Assembly (NCBI RefSeq): GCF_003318275.1
Contig: NZ_QOCH01000013.1
Span: 186,001-250,000 of the forward strand
DNA length: 64,000 nt
Reading direction: 5' to 3'
DNA from: Marinobacter sp. F3R11
GTDB lineage: Bacteria; Pseudomonadota; Gammaproteobacteria; Pseudomonadales; Oleiphilaceae
In this document: positions 1 through 8,848 of the stretch, one piece after another
Layout: each line of letters begins with the position of its first letter
How positions within the stretch are numbered: the first letter of the stretch is position 1
Program-made: the position numbers and the translations under genes
Notes under the pieces: model-generated
The model's database searches: none
What the model saw: the letters and a program-made list of their open reading frames with translations, nothing else
What the model was told of the DNA's origin: nothing

Positions 1-49
1 AACGGCAAGTGCCTGTTTTACGTTTACCGACTGAGGAAGCCCGGGTCTT

Positions 50-1264
50 ATGCAGAACTACTACAAATCCGCCAAGCTGGATAATGTGTGTTATGAAATC
101 CGTGGCGTAGTGATGCGGGAGGCACGTCGTCTGGAGGAGGAAGGTCATCGTGTACTGAAACTCAACATCGGCAACCCCGCCGCTTTTGAGCTGGATGTTC
201 CTGAAGAAATCCAGCAGGACGTGATCTACAACATGCACCAGGCTCAGGGCTATGTAGAATCAAAGGGCCTGTTTTCTGCCCGCAAGGCGGTAATGCATTA
301 CTGCCAGCAAAGAGGCATCGACAAAGTCGATATTGATGATATTTTTCTTGGTAATGGCGTCAGCGAACTGATCGTCATGTCCATGCAAGCCATGCTCAAC
401 ACTGGCGACGAAGTACTTATTCCTGCACCTGACTACCCGCTCTGGACTGCCGCAGTAACCCTATCCAGCGGAAAACCGGTGCACTACCACTGCGATGAGG
501 AACAGAACTGGTTCCCGGACATTGACGACATTCGTAAGAAGATAACCCGCCGTACCCGGGCCATTGTTCTGATCAACCCCAACAATCCCACCGGAGCGGT
601 TTACAGCCAGGAACTGCTTGAGCAGGTAATCGAGTTGGCCCGGAAGCACAACCTGATCGTACTTTCCGACGAAATTTACGACAAGATCCTTTACGACGGT
701 ACCCAGCACGTATCCACGGCATCTCTGGCCGATGACGTTCTCTTCTTTACATACAACGGGCTTTCCAAGAATTACCGGGCTGCCGGCTACCGTTCGGGCT
801 GGATGATCATCAGCGGCGCCAAGCATCGTGCCAAGGATCTCATCGAAGGCATAGACATGCTTTCCAACATGCGCCTGTGTGCCAATGTCCCGGCCCAGCT
901 TGCGATACAGACAGCGCTGGGCGGTTATCAGTCAATCGACGATCTGGTGGCTCCCGGTGGCAGGCTATACGAACAATGCAACACTGCCTGGAGAATGCTG
1001 AACGATATCCCCGGCGTAAGCTGTGTGAAACCTCAGGGTGCCCTATATCTTTTCCCGCGACTGGATCCAAAAAAATTCCCTGTCGCTGATGATGAGAAGC
1101 TGGTTCTTGATCTGTTGCTTCAGGAAAAAATTCTTCTGGTCCAGGGCTCAGCTTTCAATGTTGATGACAAACAGCACCTGCGCGTTGTATTCCTTCCACG
1201 CAAAGACACACTGGAAGACGCCATAGGCCGCCTGGGCAACTTCCTGTCCACTTACGGCCAATAA
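50..1264 (+). CDS. alaA: Alanine aminotransferase AlaA (PLP class I)
   Basis: A 404-residue PLP-dependent aminotransferase of fold type I. It closely follows the pattern of E. coli AlaA (about 405 aa), which makes alanine from pyruvate and glutamate in the cytosol. Visible landmarks are the early LNIGNPA segment, the NPNNPTG loop, SDEIYDKI (PLP-contacting Asp and Tyr) and NGLSKNYR with the Schiff-base lysine at residue 240. The start is supported by GAGGAAG about ten bases upstream of the ATG. A hypothetical gene follows 30 bases downstream on the same strand. The family assignment is firm; preference for alanine is inferred from full-length resemblance to AlaA. Confidence 0.93.
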   Translation: MQNYYKSAKLDNVCYEIRGVVMREARRLEEEGHRVLKLNIGNPAAFELDVPEEIQQDVIYNMHQAQGYVESKGLFSARKAVMHYCQQRGIDKVDIDDIFLGNGVSELIVMSMQAMLNTGDEVLIPAPDYPLWTAAVTLSSGKPVHYHCDEEQNWFPDIDDIRKKITRRTRAIVLINPNNPTGAVYSQELLEQVIELARKHNLIVLSDEIYDKILYDGTQHVSTASLADDVLFFTYNGLSKNYRAAGYRSGWMIISGAKHRAKDLIEGIDMLSNMRLCANVPAQLAIQTALGGYQSIDDLVAPGGRLYEQCNTAWRMLNDIPGVSCVKPQGALYLFPRLDPKKFPVADDEKLVLDLLLQEKILLVQGSAFNVDDKQHLRVVFLPRKDTLEDAIGRLGNFLSTYGQ

Positions 1265-1294
1265 TAAAAGCATCAGCAGCAAAGGAAGCAACAC

Positions 1295-1765
1295 ATGGCT
1301 GATATCCACGTTGAAGAATTCTATAAAGATGCAGCCGTAGCCCTTGTTCAGCTATATAACGCCTTCCCCAGACGCGTGAACCTGTTTGTAGAAGATATCG
1401 CAGGCCCAGATGAACCGGATGAATTCGGCCTGCACAGCAAACGACACATGGCCTGCTTTGGCGCATTGCTCTGGCTGGCTGAGGAAGGATTTCTACGTTA
1501 TGTCGATACCATCCGGCAAGAAGCTCTAGACCAGGCCGTACTCACGCAGGAAGCCTTTATTCGTTTAAGCTCACCGGCACCGGACATGCTTGTGGAAGAG
1601 CTCAAGGGACCAGAAGATGCCTTGGATACGCACCTCCCTCCGTCATTAAAAGAGGACATGTCCACCCATATCCACCTGGTACGCACCGCTCTGAAAAGCC
1701 GTCATTCTGTGCGCATTTGCCACGCCGTCCGTTCCACACTCTTCACACACAAAGCCGGTCATTAA
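1295..1765 (+). CDS. Conserved hypothetical protein, soluble, 156 aa
   Basis: I do not recognise this family. The 156-residue product has no signal peptide or membrane segment and is acidic and helical, with a segment (about residues 50-90, CFGALLWLAEEGFLRYVDTI) that could fold as a winged-helix-like unit. The start has an AAGGAAGC-type ribosome site shortly upstream. It follows alaA by 30 bases and could be co-transcribed with it; htpX begins 89 bases after its stop. Codon use looks like that of its neighbours, so the gene is probably real and native. Confidence 0.75.
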   Translation: MADIHVEEFYKDAAVALVQLYNAFPRRVNLFVEDIAGPDEPDEFGLHSKRHMACFGALLWLAEEGFLRYVDTIRQEALDQAVLTQEAFIRLSSPAPDMLVEELKGPEDALDTHLPPSLKEDMSTHIHLVRTALKSRHSVRICHAVRSTLFTHKAGH

Positions 1766-1854
1766 ATCCCGGTAATATTATTGAAGCATCGAACTCAGTC
1801 CCTATTTACCTGTCTGAAGCCCGGTTTTTATATTGAACAGATCAGGAAGTCACC

Positions 1855-2745
1855 ATGCGTATTTTGCTATTTCTGGCTACTAACCTCGCGGTTATTTTTG
1901 TCGCCAGTATCACACTGAAACTCCTGGGAGTTGACAGCTACCTTGCCCAGAACGGTATTGCGTACGGCTCTCTACTGGCTTTTGCCACTGTGTTTGGTTT
2001 TGCAGGCGCAATTATTTCCCTGCTCATATCCAAACCCCTTGCCAAGTGGAGCACTAAAGCCCGTGTGATTGATTCCCCACGTACACCTGCTGAACGCTGG
2101 CTTGTGCAGACCGTGGCTGAACTGGCCCAGAACGCGGGTATCGGAATGCCGGAAGTGGCGATATTCCCGGCGAGCCAGTCCAATGCGTTTGCCACAGGCT
2201 GGAACAAAAACAAGGCCCTGGTCGCCGTCAGTGAAGGCCTCCTGCACCGGTTTAGCAAAGAGGAGATACGGGCAGTTCTAGGTCACGAAATCGGCCACGT
2301 TGCCAACGGTGACATGGTGACACTTGCGCTGATCCAGGGCGTTGTGAATACCTTTGTGATCTTCGCGTCACGAGTGATAGGCTCTGTGGTGGACCGCGTG
2401 GTATTCAAGAATGAAAACGGCCACGGTATCGCATTTTTTGTGGTGAGCATTGCCGCAGAGTTGGTTCTGGGAATTCTCGCCAGCACCATCGTATTCTGGT
2501 TCTCCCGCAGACGTGAATTCAGAGCAGATATTGCCGGCGCCCAGCTGGCTGGCCGGGCTGCAATGATTGGCGCTCTTGAGCGCTTGAAACAGGAGAGTGG
2601 CGTGCCCGATCAGATGCCCGACAATCTCCAGGCCTTCGGCATCAACCGTGGCGCACGAGCTGGTCTGAGCGCATTGTTCATGACCCACCCTCCCCTTGAT
2701 GACAGGATCGCAGCACTACAGCATGCGAATTTACAGCAGGGTTGA
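1855..2745 (+). CDS. htpX: Membrane zinc metalloprotease HtpX
   Basis: A 296-residue M48B peptidase matching the length of E. coli HtpX (293 aa). It has two N-terminal membrane helices (about residues 4-22 and 35-57), the zinc motif HEIGH (H144, E145, H148) at the start of a further hydrophobic stretch, and the downstream RRREFRAD segment carrying the third zinc ligand Glu. HtpX is an inner-membrane, heat- and envelope-stress-linked quality-control protease with its active site facing the cytoplasm. An AGGAAG ribosome site precedes the ATG. It is convergent with pdxB, with only 18 bases between the stops. Confidence 0.95.
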   Translation: MRILLFLATNLAVIFVASITLKLLGVDSYLAQNGIAYGSLLAFATVFGFAGAIISLLISKPLAKWSTKARVIDSPRTPAERWLVQTVAELAQNAGIGMPEVAIFPASQSNAFATGWNKNKALVAVSEGLLHRFSKEEIRAVLGHEIGHVANGDMVTLALIQGVVNTFVIFASRVIGSVVDRVVFKNENGHGIAFFVVSIAAELVLGILASTIVFWFSRRREFRADIAGAQLAGRAAMIGALERLKQESGVPDQMPDNLQAFGINRGARAGLSALFMTHPPLDDRIAALQHANLQQG

Positions 2746-2763
2746 GGCAACAAAAAGCAGGCT

Positions 2764-3918
2764 TCAGATTTTCAGCTTAAAGCCGATAGCACGAAAACTG
2801 TCCTGCAAGGATTTACTGGTACCTTTGAGCTGCACTTTAAGGCTGGAACACTCCCTCCGTATGGGGTAATCCCGTCGCAGCTGGTCAAAAGCACTTCCAC
2901 GTTCGTCCGCCGGAACTTTCATGGCTTTGCGCAGACGCGCATCATCCTGTCGCGGATCGTAGCATGCCCGCAACGCTATACGGATAGCGGCATGCTCATC
3001 CGCTGCACTGGTAAACAAGACCTTGCTAAGAGCAGGCTCCGGCAAAAACTGACCCGCCTGCTTACGGACAGGAAACCCAAGATACTTGCTTATTGCCTGA
3101 TAAATCATCTCTGTGCCCTGGACCTTACCCTCAAGGCTATAGCCTGCGATATGGGGCGTTGCCAGCCAGACCTTATCAACCAGTTCCGGGTCGATTCGGG
3201 GCTCATGCTCCCAGACATCCAGAGCGACCAGCGGCGCGTTCTCCTGGTCCAGTCTCTTACTCAATGCAGTGCCGTCGATTACCTCGCCTCGCCCGGCATT
3301 GATCAAAAGCTGTTCTGACGTTAATGCAGCGAGTTCACGCTCACCGATCATGTGAAATGTAGGATGCTCAGTGTCACGGGTCAGAGGTGTATGCAGTGAG
3401 ACTATATCGCAGGTTAAAACCTCATCCAGACCCACAAAGGTATCGCCACCATCCGGCTCACGCTCGGCCCTGGGCGGATCACAAAGTTTAACGCTGAAGC
3501 CGAGGCGAAGAAGCTTTTCTGCCAGCTCTGAACCTACATTCCCGACACCAACAATACCGACAGTAAAGCGCGACCAGTCACTAACGACACACCGCTCGGC
3601 ATAAAGGGAGAGAACAGCCAGAACATACTCGACAACACTATTGGCATTACAACCCGGCGCAGCAGAAAAACCGATACCGCTTTTCTCAAGCCAGTCCAGA
3701 TCAATATGATCCGTACCGATCGTAGTGGTTCCGACGAAACGCACCTTGCTACCTTCAAGCAAGGCACGGTTTACCCGGGTAACCGACCGAACCAGCAACA
3801 CATCAGCATCCCGGACATCTTCAGGGCACATAGTGCGGCCGGAAACACGCCGGATCTCACCCATGTCACCGAAAAAAGCGTCCAGCAGCGGGATATTCTC
3901 ATCTGCGACGATCAACAT
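2764..3918 (-). CDS. pdxB: Erythronate-4-phosphate dehydrogenase PdxB
   Basis: A 384-residue D-isomer-specific 2-hydroxyacid dehydrogenase of the PdxB subfamily, the second step of DXP-dependent pyridoxal phosphate synthesis: 4-phosphoerythronate to 2-oxo-3-hydroxy-4-phosphobutanoate. Seen in order are an N-terminal catalytic half-domain, the Rossmann loop GIVGVGNVG (about residues 120-128), the catalytic Arg region NAGRGEVID, the Glu in VWEHEPRID and the His in ATPHIAGYS. A C-terminal dimerisation extension distinguishes PdxB from SerA-like enzymes. It is the last gene of an epmC-rhlB-pdxB run, 17 bases after the rhlB stop, with GGGAAC as a modest ribosome site. Confidence 0.94.
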   Translation of the reverse strand: MLIVADENIPLLDAFFGDMGEIRRVSGRTMCPEDVRDADVLLVRSVTRVNRALLEGSKVRFVGTTTIGTDHIDLDWLEKSGIGFSAAPGCNANSVVEYVLAVLSLYAERCVVSDWSRFTVGIVGVGNVGSELAEKLLRLGFSVKLCDPPRAEREPDGGDTFVGLDEVLTCDIVSLHTPLTRDTEHPTFHMIGERELAALTSEQLLINAGRGEVIDGTALSKRLDQENAPLVALDVWEHEPRIDPELVDKVWLATPHIAGYSLEGKVQGTEMIYQAISKYLGFPVRKQAGQFLPEPALSKVLFTSAADEHAAIRIALRACYDPRQDDARLRKAMKVPADERGSAFDQLRRDYPIRRECSSLKVQLKGTSKSLQDSFRAIGFKLKI

Positions 3919-3935
3919 ATCAAGTTCCCGGTAGG

Positions 3936-5222
3936 TCAGTTCCTGCGAGGGCGCGGGCTACGACCACCGGACCCCCGTCCGCCCTGCCCCTGCGGCGGGC
4001 GGCGGCCACGCTTGCGGGTGATAGGCGGATTATCCATTTCGGCCATCAACTCTTCTTCCGGAACGGTAGTTTTGAGCTTCTGGCCAATGTACTTCTCAAT
4101 AGCCGGAAGGCCAAATGAATCGTCCTCCCCCGCAAAACTTACAGACACGCCGGTTTTTCCTGCCCGACCCGTACGCCCTATGCGATGCACATAGTCTTCC
4201 GCGCTATCTGGCAGATTGTAATTGAAAACATGGGTAACACCATCCACATGGATACCACGCCCGGCAACATCAGTGGCCACAAGAACCTGAATGCTGCCAG
4301 CCTTGAACTGATCCAGAGTCTTCAGGCGTTTGGCCTGGGCAATCTCGCCGGACATAAGAGCCACTTTCACACCCTGGTTGCGCAGGTCCTCTTCAAGGTC
4401 CCGACACTGATCCCGTCGATTGGCAAATACAATCGCCTTCTCCACTTCCGGTCGTTTCAGGTAATTGACCAGTACTCTAAGCTTCTCGTCATCGCCTACC
4501 ATATAAACCGTTTGCTCAACCCGTTCAGCGGTTTTCTGCTCAGGCTCGATTTCCACAAACTCAGCGTTACTCGTCCACATTGAGGCAAGATTGAGAACGT
4601 CCTGGTTGAACGTCGCGCTGAAAAGCAGGGTCTGGCGCTCATCTTTAGGCGTACATTTACGGATGATGCGTTTCACATCAGGAATAAAGCCCATATCGAG
4701 CATTCGATCCGCTTCGTCCAGGATGAGAATATCGACCTGATCAAGGAACACATCCTGCGACCCAAGAAAATCGATCAGACGCCCCGGGGTAGCCACCAGG
4801 ATGTCAACAATGCCATTGTGTAGCTGCTCACGCTGCTTGTCATAGTGCATGCCACCAACGACGGTCACCACCTTGTGGCCCGTATGCTTGCAAAGTGCCT
4901 CCGCATCCTTGGCGATCTGCATGGCCAGCTCACGGGTTGGCGCAAGAGCAAGAACGCGAGGCTCAGAAGCAAAGCGGTCACTATCCGGTATGGGCGTCTC
5001 CAGCAGAGTCTGGATTGCGGTAATAAGAAAAGCCGCGGTTTTCCCGGTTCCTGTCTGGGCCTGACCAATCAGGTCTTCACAGGCCAGTGTCCAGGGCAGA
5101 GTTTCTGCCTGTATCGGGGTGCAGTATTCAAAACCAATGGCAGCAATGGCGTCCAGCAGGCGCTTGTCCAGATTCAGGTCACTGAATCTCAGATCGCCGG
5201 TGTGCGTTGGGTCAGATGTCAT
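3936..5222 (-). CDS. rhlB: DEAD-box ATP-dependent RNA helicase RhlB
   Basis: A 428-residue DEAD-box helicase with every core motif: the Q-motif CTPIQ, Walker A AQTGTGKT, PTRELA, TPGRLID, DEAD in LDEADRMLDMGF, SAT (LFSATF), the IVFAN and VATDVAGRGI region, and HRIGRTGRAG. The segment EPEQKTAERV and the closing LPAIEKYIG are RhlB-like, which separates it from RhlE and SrmB. RhlB is the degradosome helicase in enterobacteria. The last 25 residues or so are Arg/Gly/Pro-rich, a probable disordered RNA-binding tail. It lies 16 bases after epmC. Paralogue choice is by recognition rather than a tree. Confidence 0.88.
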   Translation of the reverse strand: MTSDPTHTGDLRFSDLNLDKRLLDAIAAIGFEYCTPIQAETLPWTLACEDLIGQAQTGTGKTAAFLITAIQTLLETPIPDSDRFASEPRVLALAPTRELAMQIAKDAEALCKHTGHKVVTVVGGMHYDKQREQLHNGIVDILVATPGRLIDFLGSQDVFLDQVDILILDEADRMLDMGFIPDVKRIIRKCTPKDERQTLLFSATFNQDVLNLASMWTSNAEFVEIEPEQKTAERVEQTVYMVGDDEKLRVLVNYLKRPEVEKAIVFANRRDQCRDLEEDLRNQGVKVALMSGEIAQAKRLKTLDQFKAGSIQVLVATDVAGRGIHVDGVTHVFNYNLPDSAEDYVHRIGRTGRAGKTGVSVSFAGEDDSFGLPAIEKYIGQKLKTTVPEEELMAEMDNPPITRKRGRRPPQGQGGRGSGGRSPRPRRN

Positions 5223-5238
5223 GGAGTCTCAGTTTGCC

Positions 5239-5811
5239 TCATAAGTGTTCTTTTGCAGAATATAACGGAACCACACGCCCGACATCATCCTGCCAGGCAG
5301 CTCTGAAGGTATCACCGGTTCCGTAAAACAATTTTAGCGTATCAAAAAAGGTCTGCGCTCGCTCAGGAAGGCCACTCGCCAGATAATTCTCTGCCTGATC
5401 CAGCACCCTGGACCGGAAGCGACGCTCATCAGACGCACCGCCTCCTGACAGGTTATCCACGCTGATATGAAAACGCGAGCCGGCAGCTACTGAAAACAGC
5501 CATTCAATAGCCTGCGGCTTGACCTCAACCACCTCAAAATCTCTCTGTTGCGCGGGTGTCCGACCGTCCGGACAATACCAGTAGCCATAGTCACGAAGTG
5601 TGCGCCGGTACTCACCTGCAATACACCAATGCGCAATTTCATGCAGAGCACTGGCATAATAGCCGTGGGCGAACAGGATCCGGGCCAGATCTCCGGCCTC
5701 GCCTGCTGGTATGTATTCTGGTTCTTCGCCGCCGCTGACCAATATCGTCCGGTAAGCTTCCCGGAACTGGTCATTAAACAGCATAACAAGATCGTTTGGA
5801 CTGTGATTCAT
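5239..5811 (-). CDS. epmC: Elongation factor P hydroxylase EpmC (YfcM)
   Basis: An EpmC/YfcM-family iron-dependent hydroxylase that modifies the beta-lysylated lysine of EF-P. The HEIAHW motif (H57, E58, H61 in the 190-residue form), the FAHGYYASA segment before it, YGYWYCPDGR and VEVKPQA match the family closely. The frame stays open to a TTG at 5883 (214 aa), but E. coli EpmC begins with a comparable MN..., so I prefer the ATG at 5811. Its ribosome site is weak, so the start is not settled. No epmA or epmB is present here. It is the first gene of the run with rhlB and pdxB. Confidence 0.88.
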   Translation of the reverse strand: MNHSPNDLVMLFNDQFREAYRTILVSGGEEPEYIPAGEAGDLARILFAHGYYASALHEIAHWCIAGEYRRTLRDYGYWYCPDGRTPAQQRDFEVVEVKPQAIEWLFSVAAGSRFHISVDNLSGGGASDERRFRSRVLDQAENYLASGLPERAQTFFDTLKLFYGTGDTFRAAWQDDVGRVVPLYSAKEHL

Positions 5812-5971
5812 TAGGGGGCTATTGTGCGACTTTAACGCTTCCAATGCCAGAGGGAACTTTAGCTGGACCGGCGTGTCCACCAACTCCCCTGAACGTTATC
5901 AGATTGGTGGCCAGTTCGACATTGCCACCTGACTTATTTGACATGAAACAAACCGGGAAATTGCTCATTCC

Positions 5972-7855
5972 ATGATAGCTCTAATCAACAAATCCGGCAG
6001 CATCCGCCCGCACAATCTTTTCCTCGTATTTTTACTGCTACTCACGGCAGCGAGTTCGTCCTGGGCACTGGGCAGCAACAATTCCCTTTTTGGAAATCAG
6101 GGCAATCAGTTTCTTCCAGTTGATGAAGCACTCCCATTCAGCCATACCACCGATGGCGATGCCGTTGTTCTGTTCTGGAACATAACACCCGGGCACTACC
6201 TGTACCTCGATCGTATCAGCGTGAAAGCTCTGGATGCCGGGACCAGCGCAGGCTCTCCTGAATTCTCTTACACCGGAACCGAAATAGAGGACGAGTATTT
6301 TGGCAAAACCACCGTCTTCTTCGATCCGGTGGAAGCCCGGATTCCGGTAGCGCTGCCAGACAACACCCGGGAAGCCCGGCTTGAAGTCACCTACCAGGGT
6401 TGCGCGAAAGCCGGTCTTTGCTACCCGCCCCAGACCCGCGAAGTACTCTTTTACCAGAGCCAGGACCCCGGATCCGGCGTAGAGCAAAAAAGCAGCCAGA
6501 GCGCCCCAACTTCCCAGGTCGACACCAGGTCCGCAACCGGGCTTGCCGGCTTTCTTTCAGAGCAGTCAACCCTTGTGATTGCAGGGGTTTTTCTCCTGCT
6601 CGGCCTTGGACTGACCTTTACACCTTGCGTGCTCCCGATGATCCCGATCATTTCATCACTGGTTTCCGGACAGAATACGCGCACAACATGGCACGCACTG
6701 TTACTTTCCGGGAGCTATGTGCTAGGCATGGCACTTACCTATGCGGGGGCGGGCGTGCTCACCGGGCTACTGGGCGCGAGCTTTAACCTGCAGGCTCAAC
6801 TCCAGTCGCCCTGGGTTCTCAGCATTTTCGCACTTATGTTTACCCTGTTTGCGCTGTCCATGTTTGATCTGTTCGAGATTCAGCTCCCCCGTTTTATCAG
6901 CGACCCACTGAACAATGCCAGCCAACGACTCACAGGCGGGCGGGTAATCAGCATTTTCGGTATCGGCGCCCTTTCCGCGCTGATTGTCTCGCCCTGCGTA
7001 TCTGCTCCGCTTGCGGGCAGCTTGTTATACATTTCCACAACCCAGGATGCCGTGATCGGCGGAATTGCACTTTTCGCCCTTGGTCTGGGGATGGGCATTC
7101 CTCTTATTCTCGTAGCCGTGGGTGGGCGTACGCTTCTGCCTTCAACCGGGCACTGGATGACCACTGTCAAACATTTTTATGGCGTTATGCTGATAGCTGT
7201 CGCTATCTGGCTGGTGGAGCGCCTGGTTCCGGTCTGGCTTGGCCTGACGCTCTGGGGGGCACTGGTTGCCATAACCGGCGTACAACTGGGTGCATTTGAC
7301 GCAGCCAAGGCAGGCTGGGAACGTACCCGAAAAGGCCTGGGACTGATCTTTTTTGCCTACGGGCTAGCCCTGCTTGCCGGTGCAGTTGCCGGCGCCGACG
7401 ACCCACTTGCGCCACTGGACCCATTCATTGCCAAAGCCGCCTCCACCGGGGCGCCTGGCACTACTGCAGTTACTGACACAGGCCATGCGGATTTTGCGCG
7501 TGTGCAGGCTCCGTCCGAAATTGAAGCCCTTTTATCGAAAGCAAGCCAGCAGGGCCGCCCCGTGGTACTGGACTTCTATGCAGACTGGTGCATCTCCTGC
7601 AAAGTCATGGAGCGCAACGTATTCAGTGACACTCAGGTGGTTAATGCCCTCAGCCCTTTCACACTGCTGCAGATTGATTTAACAGACAATACGCCAGATC
7701 AGCAGGCAATGCTGGACAACCTCGGGCTGTTTGGCCCACCAGCCATCCTGTTCTACGACACAAATGGTGAAGAGATGAAACAACAGAGAGTTCTGGGTGA
7801 AATGAACAAGGAAGAGTTCATGAACCACATAAGTAATATAACGAGCGCGATTTAA
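5972..7855 (+). CDS. dsbD: Thiol:disulfide interchange protein DsbD
   Basis: A 627-residue DsbD with the full three-part layout. There is a signal peptide (hydrophobic LFLVFLLLLTAA, about residues 16-27) and a periplasmic N-domain with the Cys pair C144/C150 (CAKAGLC). A membrane domain of about eight helices carries C219 (TPCVLP) and C342 (SPCVSAP), and a C-terminal thioredoxin domain has WCISC (C540/C543). It carries electrons from cytosolic thioredoxin to periplasmic partners such as DsbC and the cytochrome c maturation proteins. That fits the many c-type cytochromes and the TlpA protein in this window. It is divergent from epmC, with the shared promoter region at about 5812-5971. Confidence 0.94.
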   Translation: MIALINKSGSIRPHNLFLVFLLLLTAASSSWALGSNNSLFGNQGNQFLPVDEALPFSHTTDGDAVVLFWNITPGHYLYLDRISVKALDAGTSAGSPEFSYTGTEIEDEYFGKTTVFFDPVEARIPVALPDNTREARLEVTYQGCAKAGLCYPPQTREVLFYQSQDPGSGVEQKSSQSAPTSQVDTRSATGLAGFLSEQSTLVIAGVFLLLGLGLTFTPCVLPMIPIISSLVSGQNTRTTWHALLLSGSYVLGMALTYAGAGVLTGLLGASFNLQAQLQSPWVLSIFALMFTLFALSMFDLFEIQLPRFISDPLNNASQRLTGGRVISIFGIGALSALIVSPCVSAPLAGSLLYISTTQDAVIGGIALFALGLGMGIPLILVAVGGRTLLPSTGHWMTTVKHFYGVMLIAVAIWLVERLVPVWLGLTLWGALVAITGVQLGAFDAAKAGWERTRKGLGLIFFAYGLALLAGAVAGADDPLAPLDPFIAKAASTGAPGTTAVTDTGHADFARVQAPSEIEALLSKASQQGRPVVLDFYADWCISCKVMERNVFSDTQVVNALSPFTLLQIDLTDNTPDQQAMLDNLGLFGPPAILFYDTNGEEMKQQRVLGEMNKEEFMNHISNITSAI

Positions 7856-7890
7856 AAGCCTGTAAACAAAATATTCCGCGGAAGGCCGGT

Positions 7891-8151
7891 TCAGGCCCCG
7901 CGGCGTATAAGATAGATATAGCGGCCACCCTGCTCTGCATGAGTGACAAGTTCATGTCCCAGGAACTGGCAGAACCTGGGAATATCGCGTGTTGTTGACG
8001 GATCTGTAGCAATAACCCTGAGAATTTTTCCAGGTGCCACATCCTTGATGCGATTATGCAACATCATCACAGGCTCCGGGCAAAACAGTCCGCACGCATC
8101 CAACTCCGCATCAAACTCAACTGCAGTCACAAGACTTCTCCTTCCATTCAA
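7891..8151 (-). CDS. tusA: Sulfur carrier protein TusA
   Basis: An 86-residue SirA/TusA-family protein with the diagnostic [10 protein letters not shown] motif. The sulfur-carrying cysteine is C24, directly before PEP. TusA relays persulfide sulfur from IscS, chiefly for 2-thiouridine in tRNA. It also links to general sulfur trafficking. Length is normal (E. coli 81 aa). It is convergent with dsbD, with 35 bases between the stops. A second tRNA thiolation gene, ttcA, lies about 10 kb away but is not linked in an operon. Confidence 0.9.
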   Translation of the reverse strand: MNGRRSLVTAVEFDAELDACGLFCPEPVMMLHNRIKDVAPGKILRVIATDPSTTRDIPRFCQFLGHELVTHAEQGGRYIYLIRRGA

Positions 8152-8214
8152 ACTGTTTTTTCAAAAATACGTGCTAAATTACTGTTTATACCACTAAAAC
8201 ATCTGGAGGTTTCC

Positions 8215-8505
8215 ATGATCCGGGTTCTGATCGAACGCCACATAGCTGAATCACTTGAAACTGCGTATGAAGAACGTTCCCGCAGGGTACTTCAACGGGC
8301 AGTGGCAGCTCCTGGGTTTATTTCCGGAGAGACACTGGTTGACAGTCATGACACCAATCACCGGATAACACTTGCCAACTGGCGCTCAGAAGCAGACTGG
8401 GAGCGCTGGTACCGATCCCAGGATCGCCGCAACCTGATGGCCGAACTGATACCGATGATGGACAAGGATGAAACCATAACAGTACTTGAACAGAGCGGCA
8501 TTTAA
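8215..8505 (+). CDS. Antibiotic biosynthesis monooxygenase (ABM) fold protein
   Basis: A 96-residue protein of the dimeric ferredoxin-like ABM superfamily. The pattern includes an N-terminal beta strand (IRVLIERHIA), the ...APGFISGETLVD... strand pair, the NWRSEADWERWYRSQDRR helix typical of the group, and a terminal ITVLEQ strand. Members include haem-degrading and quinol-oxidising enzymes, but substrate cannot be read from sequence. The frame continues upstream to 8056, but CTGGAGG placed seven bases before the ATG at 8215 fixes this start. It stands alone between tusA and the cco promoter region. Confidence 0.78.
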   Translation: MIRVLIERHIAESLETAYEERSRRVLQRAVAAPGFISGETLVDSHDTNHRITLANWRSEADWERWYRSQDRRNLMAELIPMMDKDETITVLEQSGI

Positions 8506-8636
8506 CCAATACGGGCTCGATCCGGGCCCTGGGTACAATTTCATTCTGCTTTTACCAGTGATCGTGATCCTGCTGCAGAATCAGGCGTTTATTGACAATT
8601 GATAAAGCGATTACATTCATTTCGACGCTCCATTTA

Positions 8637-8650
8637 TTGCCCTTAATCAA
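8637..8650. promoter_or_regulatory. Distal Fnr/Anr-like half-conserved box
   Basis: TTGCC-CTTA-ATCAA matches 8 of 10 conserved positions of the TTGAT-N4-ATCAA dyad; the right half is perfect. It is too far from ccoN to act at -41.5 of the proposed promoter, so it would be an accessory or chance site. Confidence 0.35.
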
Positions 8651-8764
8651 TTTTGCCAAGTTCAACTTATGCGGCTCCAAGGCTATCATAGAGCTTCAGC
8701 TTGCAAAAACGTCGCAAAAGGACGCCATGCGGTTGATTCGGGCACATTTGACGGATATCAGGAG

Positions 8765-8806
8765 TTGATCCGCGTCATTGCAAACAGCTAATGGTTTCTC
8801 CATACT
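8765..8806 (+). promoter_or_regulatory. Fnr/Anr-type class II promoter for ccoN
   Basis: TTGAT-CCGC-GTCAT (8765-8778) matches 8 of 10 positions of an Fnr/Anr box. If its centre (8771.5) is set at -41.5, transcription would begin near 8813, and the hexamer CATACT at 8801-8806 (4 of 6 to TATAAT) falls exactly at -12 to -7. cbb3 oxidases are classically induced under low oxygen by Fnr/Anr, so site, spacing and gene agree. Not experimentally shown here. Confidence 0.6.
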
Positions 8807-8848
8807 TGCGCCCGCATATTTCCCCACTTTGAACCCATTGGTAAGGCT

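Larger units (their letters stand above)
8506..8848 (+). promoter_or_regulatory. Upstream regulatory region of the cbb3 oxidase genes
   Basis: A 343-base stretch with no plausible gene. It holds two Fnr/Anr-like dyads (listed separately at 8637 and 8765) and a -10-like element. The remainder shows no repeat or hairpin that I can support. Confidence 0.6.
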
